From Gemmatimonadaceae bacterium (lineage in GTDB: Bacteria; Gemmatimonadota; Gemmatimonadetes; Gemmatimonadales; Gemmatimonadaceae), in NCBI GenBank assembly GCA_025358925.1, contig JANYHT010000037.1, positions 28,501-92,500 on the forward strand: a DNA stretch of 64,000 nt, written 5' to 3'. This document shows positions 7,530-16,386 of this stretch, one piece after another. Positions within the stretch are counted from its first letter, which is position 1. Each line of letters begins with the position of its first letter. Both the position numbers and the translations under genes were made by a program. Below the pieces are notes generated by a model. It made no database searches. It had not been told where the DNA came from and worked only from the letters and a program-made list of their open reading frames with translations.

Positions 7530-9557
7530 ATGGCACTCCTGACACTCGACGATGCGGCCACACTTCTGCTGCAGTTGGACGCGACGGATACCGTCGAACT
7601 CACGCGTCTGCGTGATGCGCTCACTGACCTCGCCTTCGAGAACGGTGTATCGCTCCCTGCGCAACCGTTCGTGGCTCGGGCCGCGCGCGTCCTCGGCATG
7701 CTTGTGAACGGAGCGGCCGCAGACATGGGTGCGGCGTTTATCGAAGTGAGCGATGCCATCGAGGCAGCCATGCGCGTGAATACCGGATCCATGCCGGCGC
7801 ACAACACGGCGGTTCTTGTAGTAGCGCCCACGCGTGACACACCGTCCGATGAAAATGCCGAGCAGCTTCCGGCGGACGCAGATCGCGAACTGCTGCCGGA
7901 CTTCATCATCGAAAGTCACGAGTGCATCGCCGCTAGCGAGGCGGCACTGTTGCGACTTGAAGACGAACCGAGCGATGTGGAAGCCGTCAATACGGTCTTT
8001 CGTGCGTTTCACACGGTAAAAGGCACGTCGGCATTTCTTGGACTGGCGCGCTTGACGGCCTTTGCACACGAAGCCGAATCGCTGCTCAGCCGAGTGCGCG
8101 AAAAAGAAATCGCGTACACGCGATCGTGCGCGGACCTCTCGCTCCGCTCTGTCGACATGTTGAAAGAATTGCTCGCTGCAGTGGAAGCCGCGCTGGCTGC
8201 CGATGGAGCGTTGACGGTTCCCGTCGGATATCACGAACTGGTGTACGCACTCGCGCACTATGACGCGTCAACAACGTTACCAGCGAAGCAGCACGCGACG
8301 GCTACCGTCGCTCCAAAGTCCGCACGCATTGAGGCGGGGAGTGACGCAACCATTCGCGTGCGCACAGATCGTCTCGATCGCTTGATCGATATGGTCGGTG
8401 AGCTGGTGATTGCGCAATCGATGATCGCCAGTGATGAGCTGTTCGAAAATCGGACGCGGCATGCATTGCAGCGCAAAGTCGCGCACGCTGGAAAAATCGT
8501 GCGTGAGTTACAGGCTCTGAGCATGTCAATGCGTATGGTGAAGCTACGAACAACGTTTCAGAAGCTGACACGCGTTGTGCGTGATACATCGGTGAAGGCC
8601 GGCAAAGAGGTGCAGTTTGTCACCGACGGCAATGATGTGGAGATTGATCGTACGTTGGCCGATCTGCTCGGTGATCCCTTGGTGCACATGGTGAGAAACG
8701 CGGTGGATCACGGCGTGGAAGGCCCTGACGAGCGCGAACGTGCGGGGAAGGCGCGCGAAGGCGTGGTACGACTATCAGCGTTTTATGCGTCCGGCAATGT
8801 GGTCGTAGAGCTCGTCGATGACGGTCGCGGATTGCATCGCGAGAAGTTGGTGCGCACAGCGATAGAAAAGGGACTGATTGAATCTGACCGGGGCATGTCC
8901 GACAACGATGTATTTGCGTTGATTTTTGCACCCGGATTTTCAACCGCCGATGCGGTCACTGATCTGTCTGGACGCGGCGTCGGCATGGATGTCGTGCGCC
9001 GGAATCTTGAGTCCATCCGCGGTCGCGTGGAGATTCGCTCTTCGCCCGGTCGCGGCACCACGTTTTCCATGCGTCTGCCACTCACGCTCGCCGTGACGGA
9101 TGGCATGTTGGTGCGCGTCGGAGCGGAGCGTTTTGTCATTCCGCTCACGAACATCCACATGAGTTTTCGTCCAGAGCGCTCCATGCTGTCAACGGTAGCC
9201 GGCAAAGGCGAAGTTGTGTTGCTGCGCGGTGCATTGATGCCAATCATCCGCTTGCATCGTCTCTTTGATGTGGTCGATGCGATCGAGAGTCCGCTCGATG
9301 GTTTGCTGATGATTGTCGGCGAAGGCGAACGTCGATCGGCGTTGCTGGTTGATGAGCTCCTCGGTCAGCAGCAGGTGGTCGCAAAGACCCTTGGTGCCGC
9401 ACTCGGCAAGGTACCCGGTGTGAGTGGCGGCGCAATTCTTGGGGACGGGCGCGTTGGATTGATTTTGGACGTGAACGAGACCATTGCGCTCGAGCGCAGC
9501 AGTAAGATGACGCCGTTACGGCAAGTTCGAAATCATCACCGCGACGCTGCGGCATAA
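7530..9557 (+). CDS. cheA: chemotaxis histidine kinase CheA
   Basis: 675 residues. CheA phosphorylates CheY and CheB in response to receptors. Order: an unassigned N-terminal helical segment of ~110 residues; HPt domain with the phosphorylated His161 (AFHTVKGTSAFLG); almost directly the P3 dimerisation helices (RTDRLDRLIDMVGELVIAQS); the HATPase with N box HMVRNAVDHGVEG, G1 VDDGRGL and G2 GRGVGMDVVRRN; and a C-terminal CheW-like domain. A P2 CheY-docking domain is not evident, since only ~60 residues separate HPt from P3. ATG 7530 was chosen because the GTG at 7473 adds only a non-conserved tail. A hairpin precedes it. Confidence 0.94.
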   Translation: MALLTLDDAATLLLQLDATDTVELTRLRDALTDLAFENGVSLPAQPFVARAARVLGMLVNGAAADMGAAFIEVSDAIEAAMRVNTGSMPAHNTAVLVVAPTRDTPSDENAEQLPADADRELLPDFIIESHECIAASEAALLRLEDEPSDVEAVNTVFRAFHTVKGTSAFLGLARLTAFAHEAESLLSRVREKEIAYTRSCADLSLRSVDMLKELLAAVEAALAADGALTVPVGYHELVYALAHYDASTTLPAKQHATATVAPKSARIEAGSDATIRVRTDRLDRLIDMVGELVIAQSMIASDELFENRTRHALQRKVAHAGKIVRELQALSMSMRMVKLRTTFQKLTRVVRDTSVKAGKEVQFVTDGNDVEIDRTLADLLGDPLVHMVRNAVDHGVEGPDERERAGKAREGVVRLSAFYASGNVVVELVDDGRGLHREKLVRTAIEKGLIESDRGMSDNDVFALIFAPGFSTADAVTDLSGRGVGMDVVRRNLESIRGRVEIRSSPGRGTTFSMRLPLTLAVTDGMLVRVGAERFVIPLTNIHMSFRPERSMLSTVAGKGEVVLLRGALMPIIRLHRLFDVVDAIESPLDGLLMIVGEGERRSALLVDELLGQQQVVAKTLGAALGKVPGVSGGAILGDGRVGLILDVNETIALERSSKMTPLRQVRNHHRDAAA

Positions 9558-9594
9558 GCCACACAAGATAGACCTCTTCACTACTGAGTGAGTC

Positions 9595-10089
9595 ATGCGT
9601 ACGCAGCAGGATGGACCGGGCGGTAACACGCGCGTTGGCAAATATCTCACGTTCTATCTCGCGAATGAGGAGTACGGGTTAGAGATCCTCAAGGTCAGCG
9701 AAATTATTGGCATGCAACCTATCACGCGCGTGCCACGTATGCCGGATTTTGTGCGTGGTGTGATCAATCTGCGTGGGAAAGTCATTCCCATCACTGACCT
9801 ACGTGCAAAATTTGGGATGACGCAAGATGGCGTGACCGATGGCTGCATCATTGTGGTGCAAATGCAGGGCGTGCAAACGGGCATTGTGGTCGATCGCGTG
9901 AGCGAGGTGGTGGCGATCACCGACGGTGATGTGGAGGACGCACCGAACTTTGGTGCGGGAATTCGCACGGAGTTCCTGCTCGGCATCGGCAAGGCCGGTG
10001 GTCGCGTTCGACTGCTGCTCGACATCGACCGAGTGCTCGCAGCCGGTGAACTCGACATACTCGAGGCAGTTCCGGCACACGCGTACTGA
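9595..10089 (+). CDS. cheW: chemotaxis coupling protein CheW
   Basis: 164 residues, one CheW (SH3-like double barrel) domain. It links chemoreceptors to CheA. Visible family features are YLTFYLANEEYGLEILKV at the start, RMPDFVRGVINLRGKVIPI near residue 48 and LLLDIDRVL near 145. No other domain. It lies 37 bases after cheA in the same direction and is part of the cheAWRDB operon. Confidence 0.95.
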   Translation: MRTQQDGPGGNTRVGKYLTFYLANEEYGLEILKVSEIIGMQPITRVPRMPDFVRGVINLRGKVIPITDLRAKFGMTQDGVTDGCIIVVQMQGVQTGIVVDRVSEVVAITDGDVEDAPNFGAGIRTEFLLGIGKAGGRVRLLLDIDRVLAAGELDILEAVPAHAY

Positions 10090-10102
10090 GCGCGGTGACG
10101 CG

Positions 10103-10951
10103 ATGACGTCGATATCACGGCCAACGATCCCGGATGTAGTATTCGCGGAGTGCGAATTGACTGCCGTGCAGTTCACGCGAATTACGCGTTGGCTGTACGA
10201 GCATGCCGGCATTCGAATGCGCGAAGGGAAAGAAGGGTTGGTCCGGGCAAGACTGACGCGCCGATTGCGTGCGCTCGGTCTGACGGACTTTGAGACGTAT
10301 CTGCATCGTGTCGAATCGGAGCCGGACCGATGCGAGTTCGTGGAAATGATTGATGTACTTACCACTAACAAAACGAGTTTTCTGCGCGAGGTAGCACACT
10401 TTGACTATCTGCGCACCTCCGTATTGCCAAGCCTGACGGGATCCGTGCGGGTGTGGAGCGCCGGATGTTCCACCGGCGAGGAGGCGTATACGTTGGCGAT
10501 GCTCCTGAACGAGACGTATCCGCACATTGCGACGCGCGATGTGCGTGTGCTTGCAACGGATATCAGTCGCCGCGTACTAACGACAGCCAAATCAGCCGCG
10601 TATGCCGCAGACACTATGATCGACGTTCCAAGCCCGTGGGTGCAGCGCTATTGGACGCAGCGCGAAGATGCGCACGGCCGTCCGGTGTATGAAGCGATGG
10701 CGACACTTCGTCGCCTCGTGAATTTCGCAAAACTCAATCTGATGGACACATGGCCGATGCAAGGACCGTTCGATGCCATTTTTTGCCGCAATGTGATGAT
10801 CTATTTTGACAAGAATACGCAGCAACGGCTGGTAGAACGGTTTTGGGGTATGCTGCGACCTGGAGGGCATTTATTTGTTGGTCACAGTGAAAGTTTGACA
10901 GGGCTCACACACCGCTTTCGCTATGTGCAGCCTGCGGTGTACGTAAAGTAG
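10103..10951 (+). CDS. cheR: chemoreceptor methyltransferase CheR
   Basis: 282 residues. CheR methylates receptor glutamates with S-adenosylmethionine during adaptation. The N-terminal helical domain carries REGKEGLVRARLTRRL; the methyltransferase domain has the SAM motif WSAGCSTGEEAYTLAM near residue 115, ATDISRRVL near 150 and IFCRNVMIYFD near 225. There is no C-terminal NWETF-binding extension. ATG 10103 starts 13 bases after cheW; a longer in-frame reading begins inside cheW and is rejected. The next gene starts one base after its stop. Confidence 0.95.
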   Translation: MTSISRPTIPDVVFAECELTAVQFTRITRWLYEHAGIRMREGKEGLVRARLTRRLRALGLTDFETYLHRVESEPDRCEFVEMIDVLTTNKTSFLREVAHFDYLRTSVLPSLTGSVRVWSAGCSTGEEAYTLAMLLNETYPHIATRDVRVLATDISRRVLTTAKSAAYAADTMIDVPSPWVQRYWTQREDAHGRPVYEAMATLRRLVNFAKLNLMDTWPMQGPFDAIFCRNVMIYFDKNTQQRLVERFWGMLRPGGHLFVGHSESLTGLTHRFRYVQPAVYVK

Positions 10952-10952
10952 G

Positions 10953-11459
10953 ATGTCCGTGCTCGCCCAGCGCGTCGAACGCGTCGTTGGCATTGCCGAG
11001 TGCAAGGTTTCGGCAACCGCTGGCGAACGATTGATTACGTATGCGCTTGGCAGTTGTCTCGGTATCGTGGTGTTCGATCCGCTCGCGCAGGTGGCTGGCC
11101 TGTTGCACGTGATGCTCCCGACGGGAACGATTGACGAACCACAACGGCGAGCACAGCCTGCCATGTTCGTCGACAGTGGGCTGCCGATGCTGTTTAAAGC
11201 ATGCTACGCATTGGGTGCGCAGAAATCGCGGATGCGCATTGTTGTCGCGGGTGGTGCGCATGCGGGCGCTTCGGTGCACGCAGATCGTTTCAAAATTGGT
11301 TTGCACAATGTGCGCGCGCTTGATTCGCTGTTGCGTCGCAACGGCGTCGAGGTGCAAGCCAGCGATCTGGGCGGCTGGCAAATCTCACGCAACTTGTGGA
11401 TTGACGTTGCGAATGGCGACGTCACTGTGTGCGTGAACGGTGTGGAGCGAAGGCTCTAG
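10953..11459 (+). CDS. cheD: chemoreceptor glutamine deamidase CheD
   Basis: 168 residues. CheD deamidates receptor glutamines and can also act on CheY-P signalling through CheC. The catalytic Cys lies in TYALGSCLGIVV near residue 35, the His in GLLHVMLP near 51, and the family segment RIVVAGGAHAG near 95. It starts one base after the cheR stop and ends one base before cheB, so the three genes are probably coupled in translation. No cheC is visible; the CheZ homologue may take its place. Confidence 0.93.
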   Translation: MSVLAQRVERVVGIAECKVSATAGERLITYALGSCLGIVVFDPLAQVAGLLHVMLPTGTIDEPQRRAQPAMFVDSGLPMLFKACYALGAQKSRMRIVVAGGAHAGASVHADRFKIGLHNVRALDSLLRRNGVEVQASDLGGWQISRNLWIDVANGDVTVCVNGVERRL

Positions 11460-11460
11460 C

Positions 11461-12507
11461 ATGGCGGCCGTGCGGGTGTTGATTGTCGACGATTCTGCGC
11501 TCGTGCGTCGTGTGCTGTCTGAAGCACTTTCGAAACATGCGGACATTGAAGTGGTCGGCACTGCCACCGATCCGTATGACGCACGCGAACGCATCGTCGA
11601 ATTGCGTCCCGATGTCATCACGCTCGACATCGAGATGCCGCGCATGGACGGACTGTCGTTTCTGTCCAAACTCATGGAACACTTTCCGCTTCCGGTCGTT
11701 GTCGTGAGCTCGCTGACACCGCACAACAGCGAAACGGCACTGCGCGCGCTCGCGCTTGGCGCGGTGGACGTGATCGCGAAGCCCGGATCGTCGCTTGCGA
11801 CGAGTGATATTGGCGGAGCACTCGTCAGCGCGGTGCGAGCGGCATCCTTCGCGCGTGTCACCCGACGCATCGACTCAACGAACGTCGTCGCGATGGCTCC
11901 GCGCGGAGCGATCGCCGGCATTGTTGCGACGAACAAGATCATCGCACTCGGTGCCTCCACCGGCGGGACGCAGGCACTTGAACATGTGTTGCGGCAATTT
12001 CCGGTGGACGCGCCCGGCACCGTGATTGTGCAGCACATGCCTGAACACTTCACGGCGTCTTTTGCGAAGCGGCTCGACAGCGTTTGCGCCATGCGCGTCC
12101 AGGAAGCATGCGACGGCGACTATGTAATTCCCGGTCTTGCGTTGATCGCCCCTGGTGGCAAACATCTCATCGTACAAGCCAGCGGCGCGCGGTGGGTGGC
12201 CCGTGTCAAAGATGGCCCGCGCGTACATCACCAACGGCCCGCAGTCGATGTGCTATTTCAAAGCGTCGCGCGCAGCGGCGGACGCAATGCCGTAGCCGCG
12301 CTCCTCACCGGTATGGGAGTGGATGGTGCCAAAGGCATGTTGGCAATGCGCGAGGCCGGTGCGTATACCGTCGCGCAAGATGAGGCCACGTCCGTTGTAT
12401 ATGGAATGCCTCGCGAAGCGGTCGCACTCAATGCGGCGGTTGATGTGTTGCCGCTTCCAGATATTGCCGACGCGCTACTCAGCGCTACGTTACTCGACGC
12501 ACGGTAA
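11461..12507 (+). CDS. cheB: chemoreceptor methylesterase/glutaminase CheB
   Basis: 348 residues. The receiver domain has DD at 10-11 and phospho-acceptor Asp56 (ITLDIEMPRMDG). After a linker comes the methylesterase domain with catalytic Ser in ALGASTGGTQAL, His in VIVQHMPEHF and Asp in LLTGMGVDGAKGM. It removes receptor methyl groups and is activated by CheA. The ATG begins one base after the cheD stop. It is the last gene of the chemotaxis run and overlaps the convergent kinase gene by 18 bases at the 3' end. Confidence 0.95.
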   Translation: MAAVRVLIVDDSALVRRVLSEALSKHADIEVVGTATDPYDARERIVELRPDVITLDIEMPRMDGLSFLSKLMEHFPLPVVVVSSLTPHNSETALRALALGAVDVIAKPGSSLATSDIGGALVSAVRAASFARVTRRIDSTNVVAMAPRGAIAGIVATNKIIALGASTGGTQALEHVLRQFPVDAPGTVIVQHMPEHFTASFAKRLDSVCAMRVQEACDGDYVIPGLALIAPGGKHLIVQASGARWVARVKDGPRVHHQRPAVDVLFQSVARSGGRNAVAALLTGMGVDGAKGMLAMREAGAYTVAQDEATSVVYGMPREAVALNAAVDVLPLPDIADALLSATLLDAR

Positions 12508-13239
12508 CACGAGGGATACGCGCGTCTCGCCGTTCACGCGCTCGCGCTCGATATGACCGCCGGCGGCCCGTGCATACGCCGACGCATTGGCGAGGCCAAA
12601 TCCCGCGCCGCGTTCGCCGCGCTTCGTTGTCACAAACGGATCTTCGGCATTTGCTGATACCGACGTCTCAAACCCCGCGCCGTGGTCTGCCACCGTCAGT
12701 ACGAACAGCGGCGCGATGGATGCGGATGCGCGCATCGTCAGCGTGACGGTCACCGTTTGGTGTGACGCCGACGCCTCGCGCGCGTTGCAGACGAGCGCTG
12801 TGATTGTGTCGGTCAACCACACGCGGTCGACGTGTATCCGCATGCCTGTCGTGCCGACGAGCACCAACCGCAATTCCGCGCTGTTGTGCGTGGATTGCGT
12901 AAACGCCTGCAGCGTTTCGTGAGCCGCCGCGTCCGCATCGATGACGTCGGCACGCGCATTCGTAGCGCGAGCAAAGTGCACCATGCGTTGCAAGTACGCC
13001 ACCATCGCATCCGCTGCACGATGAATTTCTGTCGCATCGGCATGCACGCTACTTCCGCGAGGCAACTCGGCTTCCAGTAATTCACTGTACGTGCGTACCA
13101 CCGTCGCGAAGTTATTCAAGTCATGCGTCATTTTTCGCGCAAACAGTCCGAGTGCCGCCTGACGTTGCCGCGCGATGCGCTCCGCGTGTACTGGTTCGTC
13201 ACTCGGCGCCGCCGGATCACCTGTTGTGGAATTGTCCAT
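12490..13239 (-). CDS. soluble histidine kinase with no sensor or receiver domain
   Basis: 249 residues. It has a HisKA-type dimerisation helix with phospho-acceptor His in ARKMTHDLNNFA, then an ATPase domain with N box LVCNAREASA, G1 VADHGAGFE, an F-box area DPFVTTKRGERG and G2 GAGFGLANASAYARAAGG. No membrane segment, PAS or GAF domain precedes it, so the input signal is not visible; a partner protein may supply it. ATG 13239 is chosen; an upstream start adds ~21 unlikely residues. It converges on cheB, but no response regulator is adjacent on its own strand. Confidence 0.8.
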   Translation of the reverse strand: MDNSTTGDPAAPSDEPVHAERIARQRQAALGLFARKMTHDLNNFATVVRTYSELLEAELPRGSSVHADATEIHRAADAMVAYLQRMVHFARATNARADVIDADAAAHETLQAFTQSTHNSAELRLVLVGTTGMRIHVDRVWLTDTITALVCNAREASASHQTVTVTLTMRASASIAPLFVLTVADHGAGFETSVSANAEDPFVTTKRGERGAGFGLANASAYARAAGGHIERERVNGETRVSLVLPCVE

Positions 13240-13360
13240 CGTCAATGGAAGAAAGGGACAGGGGGAACGATTGACAACCGTTTCGATGCAGGAAGCAGGC
13301 ATGGACAGACGCCGATTTCGTCGTATCGTTGGTGCAACACTCTGCCACCTGAGGAATCGG

Positions 13361-13954
13361 ATGCCTGCTTTTCGTGCCCGTAGTGCTCTGTTGTTCGCGC
13401 TCGCCGTCGGTCCCGTTGCCGTCTCCGCGCAAGTCCTGCCGTCGACGGTCGATCAAATCAATGCGGCGATTCTCGCGCTGCCCAAAGACATGCGTGAGGG
13501 TGCCGGTGTGATGGGGTACCGCACCGCTGGCAAGTTGGAAATGCTCCGCCCATCCAAGAACGGCATGCTCTGCCTCGCCGATGACCCTTCCGATAAGCAG
13601 TTCCACGTGTCGTGCTACCACGATTCGATGGAGCCGTTCATGGCGCGCGGTCGAGCGCTCCGCGAGTCGGGCGTGAAAGGAGCGCAGGTCGATACGGTGC
13701 GCTTCGCGGAAGTAAAGTCTGGCAAGCTCAAAATGCCGTCCGCGCCTGCCTCGCTGTATCAGCTGTTCGGACCCGATGGTGACTACGACGCAGCGACCGG
13801 AACCGCCGCGAAATCGAAGCCACTGTTCGTGGTCTACATTCCATTTGCGACAGAAGCGACAACCGGTTTGTCGACCAAGCCGTCGGATTCGAAGCCGTGG
13901 CTGATGTTGCCCGGTACGCCAAAAGCACACATCATGTTTAGTCTGACGATGTAA
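13361..13954 (+). CDS. exported protein of unknown function
   Basis: 197 residues with a signal peptide (SALLFALAVGPVAVSAQ, cleavage likely after the SA before Q). The mature part contains two Cys about 16 residues apart (GMLCLADDPS and FHVSCYHDS), which could form a disulphide in the periplasm. I do not recognise the family. GAGGA lies 5 bases before ATG 13361, which fixes the start, since the in-frame upstream Mets lack one. Its stop overlaps the start of the DNA glycosylase gene (TAATG). Confidence 0.75.
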   Translation: MPAFRARSALLFALAVGPVAVSAQVLPSTVDQINAAILALPKDMREGAGVMGYRTAGKLEMLRPSKNGMLCLADDPSDKQFHVSCYHDSMEPFMARGRALRESGVKGAQVDTVRFAEVKSGKLKMPSAPASLYQLFGPDGDYDAATGTAAKSKPLFVVYIPFATEATTGLSTKPSDSKPWLMLPGTPKAHIMFSLTM

Positions 13955-14616
13955 TGCCAAGGCGGGCAGCGCGCGTGCTGCTTACCGCGCGCACCGTCAG
14001 CGTCGGCGTGCAAGCGCTGCACGACGCTGACGACCGTCTGGCGGTGGCCATTGAGCGTGTGGGTCCGTGCACGATGCGAGTGAACAACGATGGCACGCAT
14101 TTCGATCATCTCGCGCGTGCCATCGTGTATCAGCAGCTTTCCGGCAGCGCAGCCGGCACTATCCATGGTCGATTTGTCGAACGCTGTGGCGAGGGCGGAT
14201 CGCCCACACCGGAGCATGTACTCTTGCATGACGAGACGGTGCTCCGTGGCTGTGGACTCTCAACCGCAAAAACCGCGGCCATTCGAGACCTCGCGCGGCA
14301 TGTCGTTGATCGACGGCTGCCGCTCGATATTGTTGAAACGCTTGATGATGAAGCGATCATTGAGGCATTGGTGCAGGTGCGAGGTATTGGACCATGGACC
14401 GCGCAAATGTTCTTGATGTTCCGACTCGGTCGGCCAGATGTGCTTCCAGTACTCGACCTTGGCGTGCGAAAAGGCGCTCAACGCATATATCGCATGCGCG
14501 CTCTCCCCGAGATTGAGAGGCTTGAGAAAGTGGCCAGGAAATGGCGACCGTGGTCGTCGATCGCCAGTTGGTATTGCTGGCGCGTGCTCGATTTGGAAAA
14601 CGTAGGCGGTTGGTAG
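13954..14616 (+). CDS. DNA-3-methyladenine glycosylase, AlkA/HhH-GPD type
   Basis: 220 residues. These enzymes excise alkylated bases as the first step of base-excision repair. The helix-hairpin-helix is ALVQVRGIGPWTAQMFLMF around residue 138, and the catalytic Asp follows in VLPVLDLGVRKG. It lacks the N-terminal TBP-like domain of E. coli AlkA, so it resembles the short MagIII/MAG1-type forms. The start overlaps the upstream stop by one base. The partner gene upstream is an exported protein with no evident link. Confidence 0.88.
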   Translation: MPRRAARVLLTARTVSVGVQALHDADDRLAVAIERVGPCTMRVNNDGTHFDHLARAIVYQQLSGSAAGTIHGRFVERCGEGGSPTPEHVLLHDETVLRGCGLSTAKTAAIRDLARHVVDRRLPLDIVETLDDEAIIEALVQVRGIGPWTAQMFLMFRLGRPDVLPVLDLGVRKGAQRIYRMRALPEIERLEKVARKWRPWSSIASWYCWRVLDLENVGGW

Positions 14617-14625
14617 CAGCGCCAA

Positions 14626-14641
14626 CCATTGCGAACAATGG
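14626..14641 (+). terminator. short hairpin after the DNA glycosylase gene
   Basis: CCATTG-CGAA-CAATGG, a perfect 6-base stem with a tetraloop, 9 bases after the stop codon. There is no T-run behind it, so a role as terminator is uncertain. Confidence 0.3.
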
Positions 14642-14689
14642 CACGATACGACGCGTTGATCGTGGGTATCATGCAACCATCACTCGCCT

Positions 14690-16111
14690 ATGACCGCACA
14701 GATTTTCAGTAAGACGCTTCACGTACCGGTGCCCGTCGAAACGCTGTTCGCGTGGCACGAGCGACCGGGCGCATTCGAGCGACTTTCTCCGCCGTGGGAT
14801 ACGCCTCGCGTACTTGAGCACACCGGTGGCATTCGTGACGGAGCGAAAGTTACGCTGCAGGTTCACGCGGGTCCGATACCGACCACGTGGACTGTTGAGC
14901 ACCACGACTACATCGTCAATCGACAATTTCGCGACGTGATGACGAGCGGTCCGTTCGCGCAATGGCAACATACGCACCGCTTTGCACCAGATGGAGTTGC
15001 CGCAAGCACGCTCGAAGATCACATCGAATATGCGTTGCCACTCGGCGCAGTCGGCAGCGCCGTTGGTGGCGGGTACTCTGCGTTAACATTGGCCCGCGTG
15101 TTTCAATATAGACACGAGCTATTGGCCGCAGATCTCGCGCGACACGCAGCGTATGCGGATCGTCCACGCATGCGCATTGCCATCACTGGTGCCTCGGGAT
15201 TTATCGGCACACAGCTCGCTGCCTTTCTTTCAACGGGCGGCCATGATGTGTTGCGCATCGGTCGTGGCGCGGTGGTGCCTGGTCGGGTAGACGTCAGTTG
15301 GGATCCCGCGCGCAAAGTGCTGGATCCGCGCGCTTTAGAAGGCGTTGACGCCGTTATTCACCTCGCTGGTGCGTCGATCGCCGAACGATGGACCACTGAA
15401 CATCGTGCCGCGATTCGTGCCAGTCGGATTGAAGGGACGTCGCTTTTGGCACACACCCTAGCGCAGCTCACGCGGAAGCCGACGGTGTTGCTCAGCGGCT
15501 CGGCGATTGGCATCTATGGCAGTCGCGGTGTCGAGGTGCTCGACGAATCAAGTGCATACGGCACAGGCTATTTGGCAGACGTGTGCAAAGCGTGGGAAGC
15601 GGCAACAGAACCAGCCAGTCGTGCTGGCATTCGCGTAGTACACATGCGCACGGGCATTGTCCAAGGCGCCGCCGGTGGCGCCTTGGCGGTACAATTGCCG
15701 CTCTTCCGGCTTGGGCTTGGCGGCCATTTGGCCAGTGGAACACAATGGATCAGCCCAATCGCGCTCGACGACGAAATTGGTGCTATGTACCACTGCCTCA
15801 TGCACGACGACGTGACCGGTTCAGTCAATCTGGTCTCACCGAATGCGCTCACGAATGCGGCGTATACGCGGGTGCTCGCGAAGGTGCTGCATCGACCATC
15901 GCTCGTCACCGTACCGGCTTTCGCGCTGCGGATGGTGCTCGGCGCCGAAATGGCCGACGCGACAGCGCTGGCCAGTCAACGTGTGGTGCCAACGATACTG
16001 CTGCGTTCGGGCTTTCTATTTCGGTTGCCGGAGGTGGCGGCCATGCTGCGGTTTGAGCTGGGGATTAGGGATCAGGGAAGGACGGACACCATTTCGTGCA
16101 ACACGACGTAG
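14690..16111 (+). CDS. TIGR01777-family NAD-dependent epimerase with N-terminal SRPBCC domain
   Basis: 473 residues. Residues 1-~155 form a START/SRPBCC-like ligand-binding domain (SKTLHVPVPVETLFAWHERP). From ~160 a Rossmann domain of the YfcH/SDR39U1 family follows: ITGASGFIGTQLAAFL, VIHLAGASIAERW, SGSAIGIYGSRG. The fused two-domain form is a known arrangement, but substrate and reaction are unknown. The last ~15 residues (from GIRDQGR) are encoded by a copy of the dispersed 7-base GGGATTA repeat and the bases behind it, and do not look like the normal family end. The stop is followed closely by the zinc-ribbon membrane gene. Confidence 0.85.
   Translation: MTAQIFSKTLHVPVPVETLFAWHERPGAFERLSPPWDTPRVLEHTGGIRDGAKVTLQVHAGPIPTTWTVEHHDYIVNRQFRDVMTSGPFAQWQHTHRFAPDGVAASTLEDHIEYALPLGAVGSAVGGGYSALTLARVFQYRHELLAADLARHAAYADRPRMRIAITGASGFIGTQLAAFLSTGGHDVLRIGRGAVVPGRVDVSWDPARKVLDPRALEGVDAVIHLAGASIAERWTTEHRAAIRASRIEGTSLLAHTLAQLTRKPTVLLSGSAIGIYGSRGVEVLDESSAYGTGYLADVCKAWEAATEPASRAGIRVVHMRTGIVQGAAGGALAVQLPLFRLGLGGHLASGTQWISPIALDDEIGAMYHCLMHDDVTGSVNLVSPNALTNAAYTRVLAKVLHRPSLVTVPAFALRMVLGAEMADATALASQRVVPTILLRSGFLFRLPEVAAMLRFELGIRDQGRTDTISCNTT
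16061..16078. repeat. dispersed 7-base repeat copy inside the 3' end of a gene
   Basis: GGGATTAGGGATCAGGGA, made of TTAGGGA and TCAGGGA units. It is the same family as the units at 21541 and at the window end, and it is translated as part of the C-terminus of the TIGR01777 protein. Confidence 0.6.
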
Positions 16112-16125
16112 TATTCAACATACAT

Positions 16126-16386
16126 ATGAACGCCATCATGCTCGAGAGCGGACTGTTTATCGCCACACTGGCGGTACTGGCCGCTCTTTTCGTTACCGTC
16201 GTGAAGATGACGCCGTTTGGAAAGCGGATTACACAAACCGCGAACCGAAAGCGCATCGAGAAACAGTTGGACCTCACATGCCCGATTCACGGACTGCAGC
16301 GCGAAGACCAACTCGTGCGGTTGCCGTCGGGCGAAGCACTGTGTCCTCATTGCTACCAGGAGGCTGTCGATGGCCACGTCGATTGA
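16126..16386 (+). CDS. small membrane protein with a zinc-ribbon-like tail
   Basis: 86 residues. One transmembrane helix (LFIATLAVLAALFVTVV, residues ~8-24) precedes a basic cytoplasmic stretch and a C-terminal pattern C-P-I-H then C-P-H-C (DLTCPIHG and ALCPHCYQEA), which could bind one zinc. The family is not recognised. ATG 16126 is preferred, since a GTG at 16096 lies inside the upstream gene. It overlaps the SPFH gene by 17 bases, so the two are probably co-translated and may act together at the membrane. Confidence 0.65.
   Translation: MNAIMLESGLFIATLAVLAALFVTVVKMTPFGKRITQTANRKRIEKQLDLTCPIHGLQREDQLVRLPSGEALCPHCYQEAVDGHVD

Noticed and set aside
7209..8258. 349-residue open frame on the minus strand across cheZ and cheA
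   Set aside because: It lies opposite well-supported che genes, has no recognisable domain and a Cys/Arg/His-rich composition typical of antisense frames in high-GC DNA.
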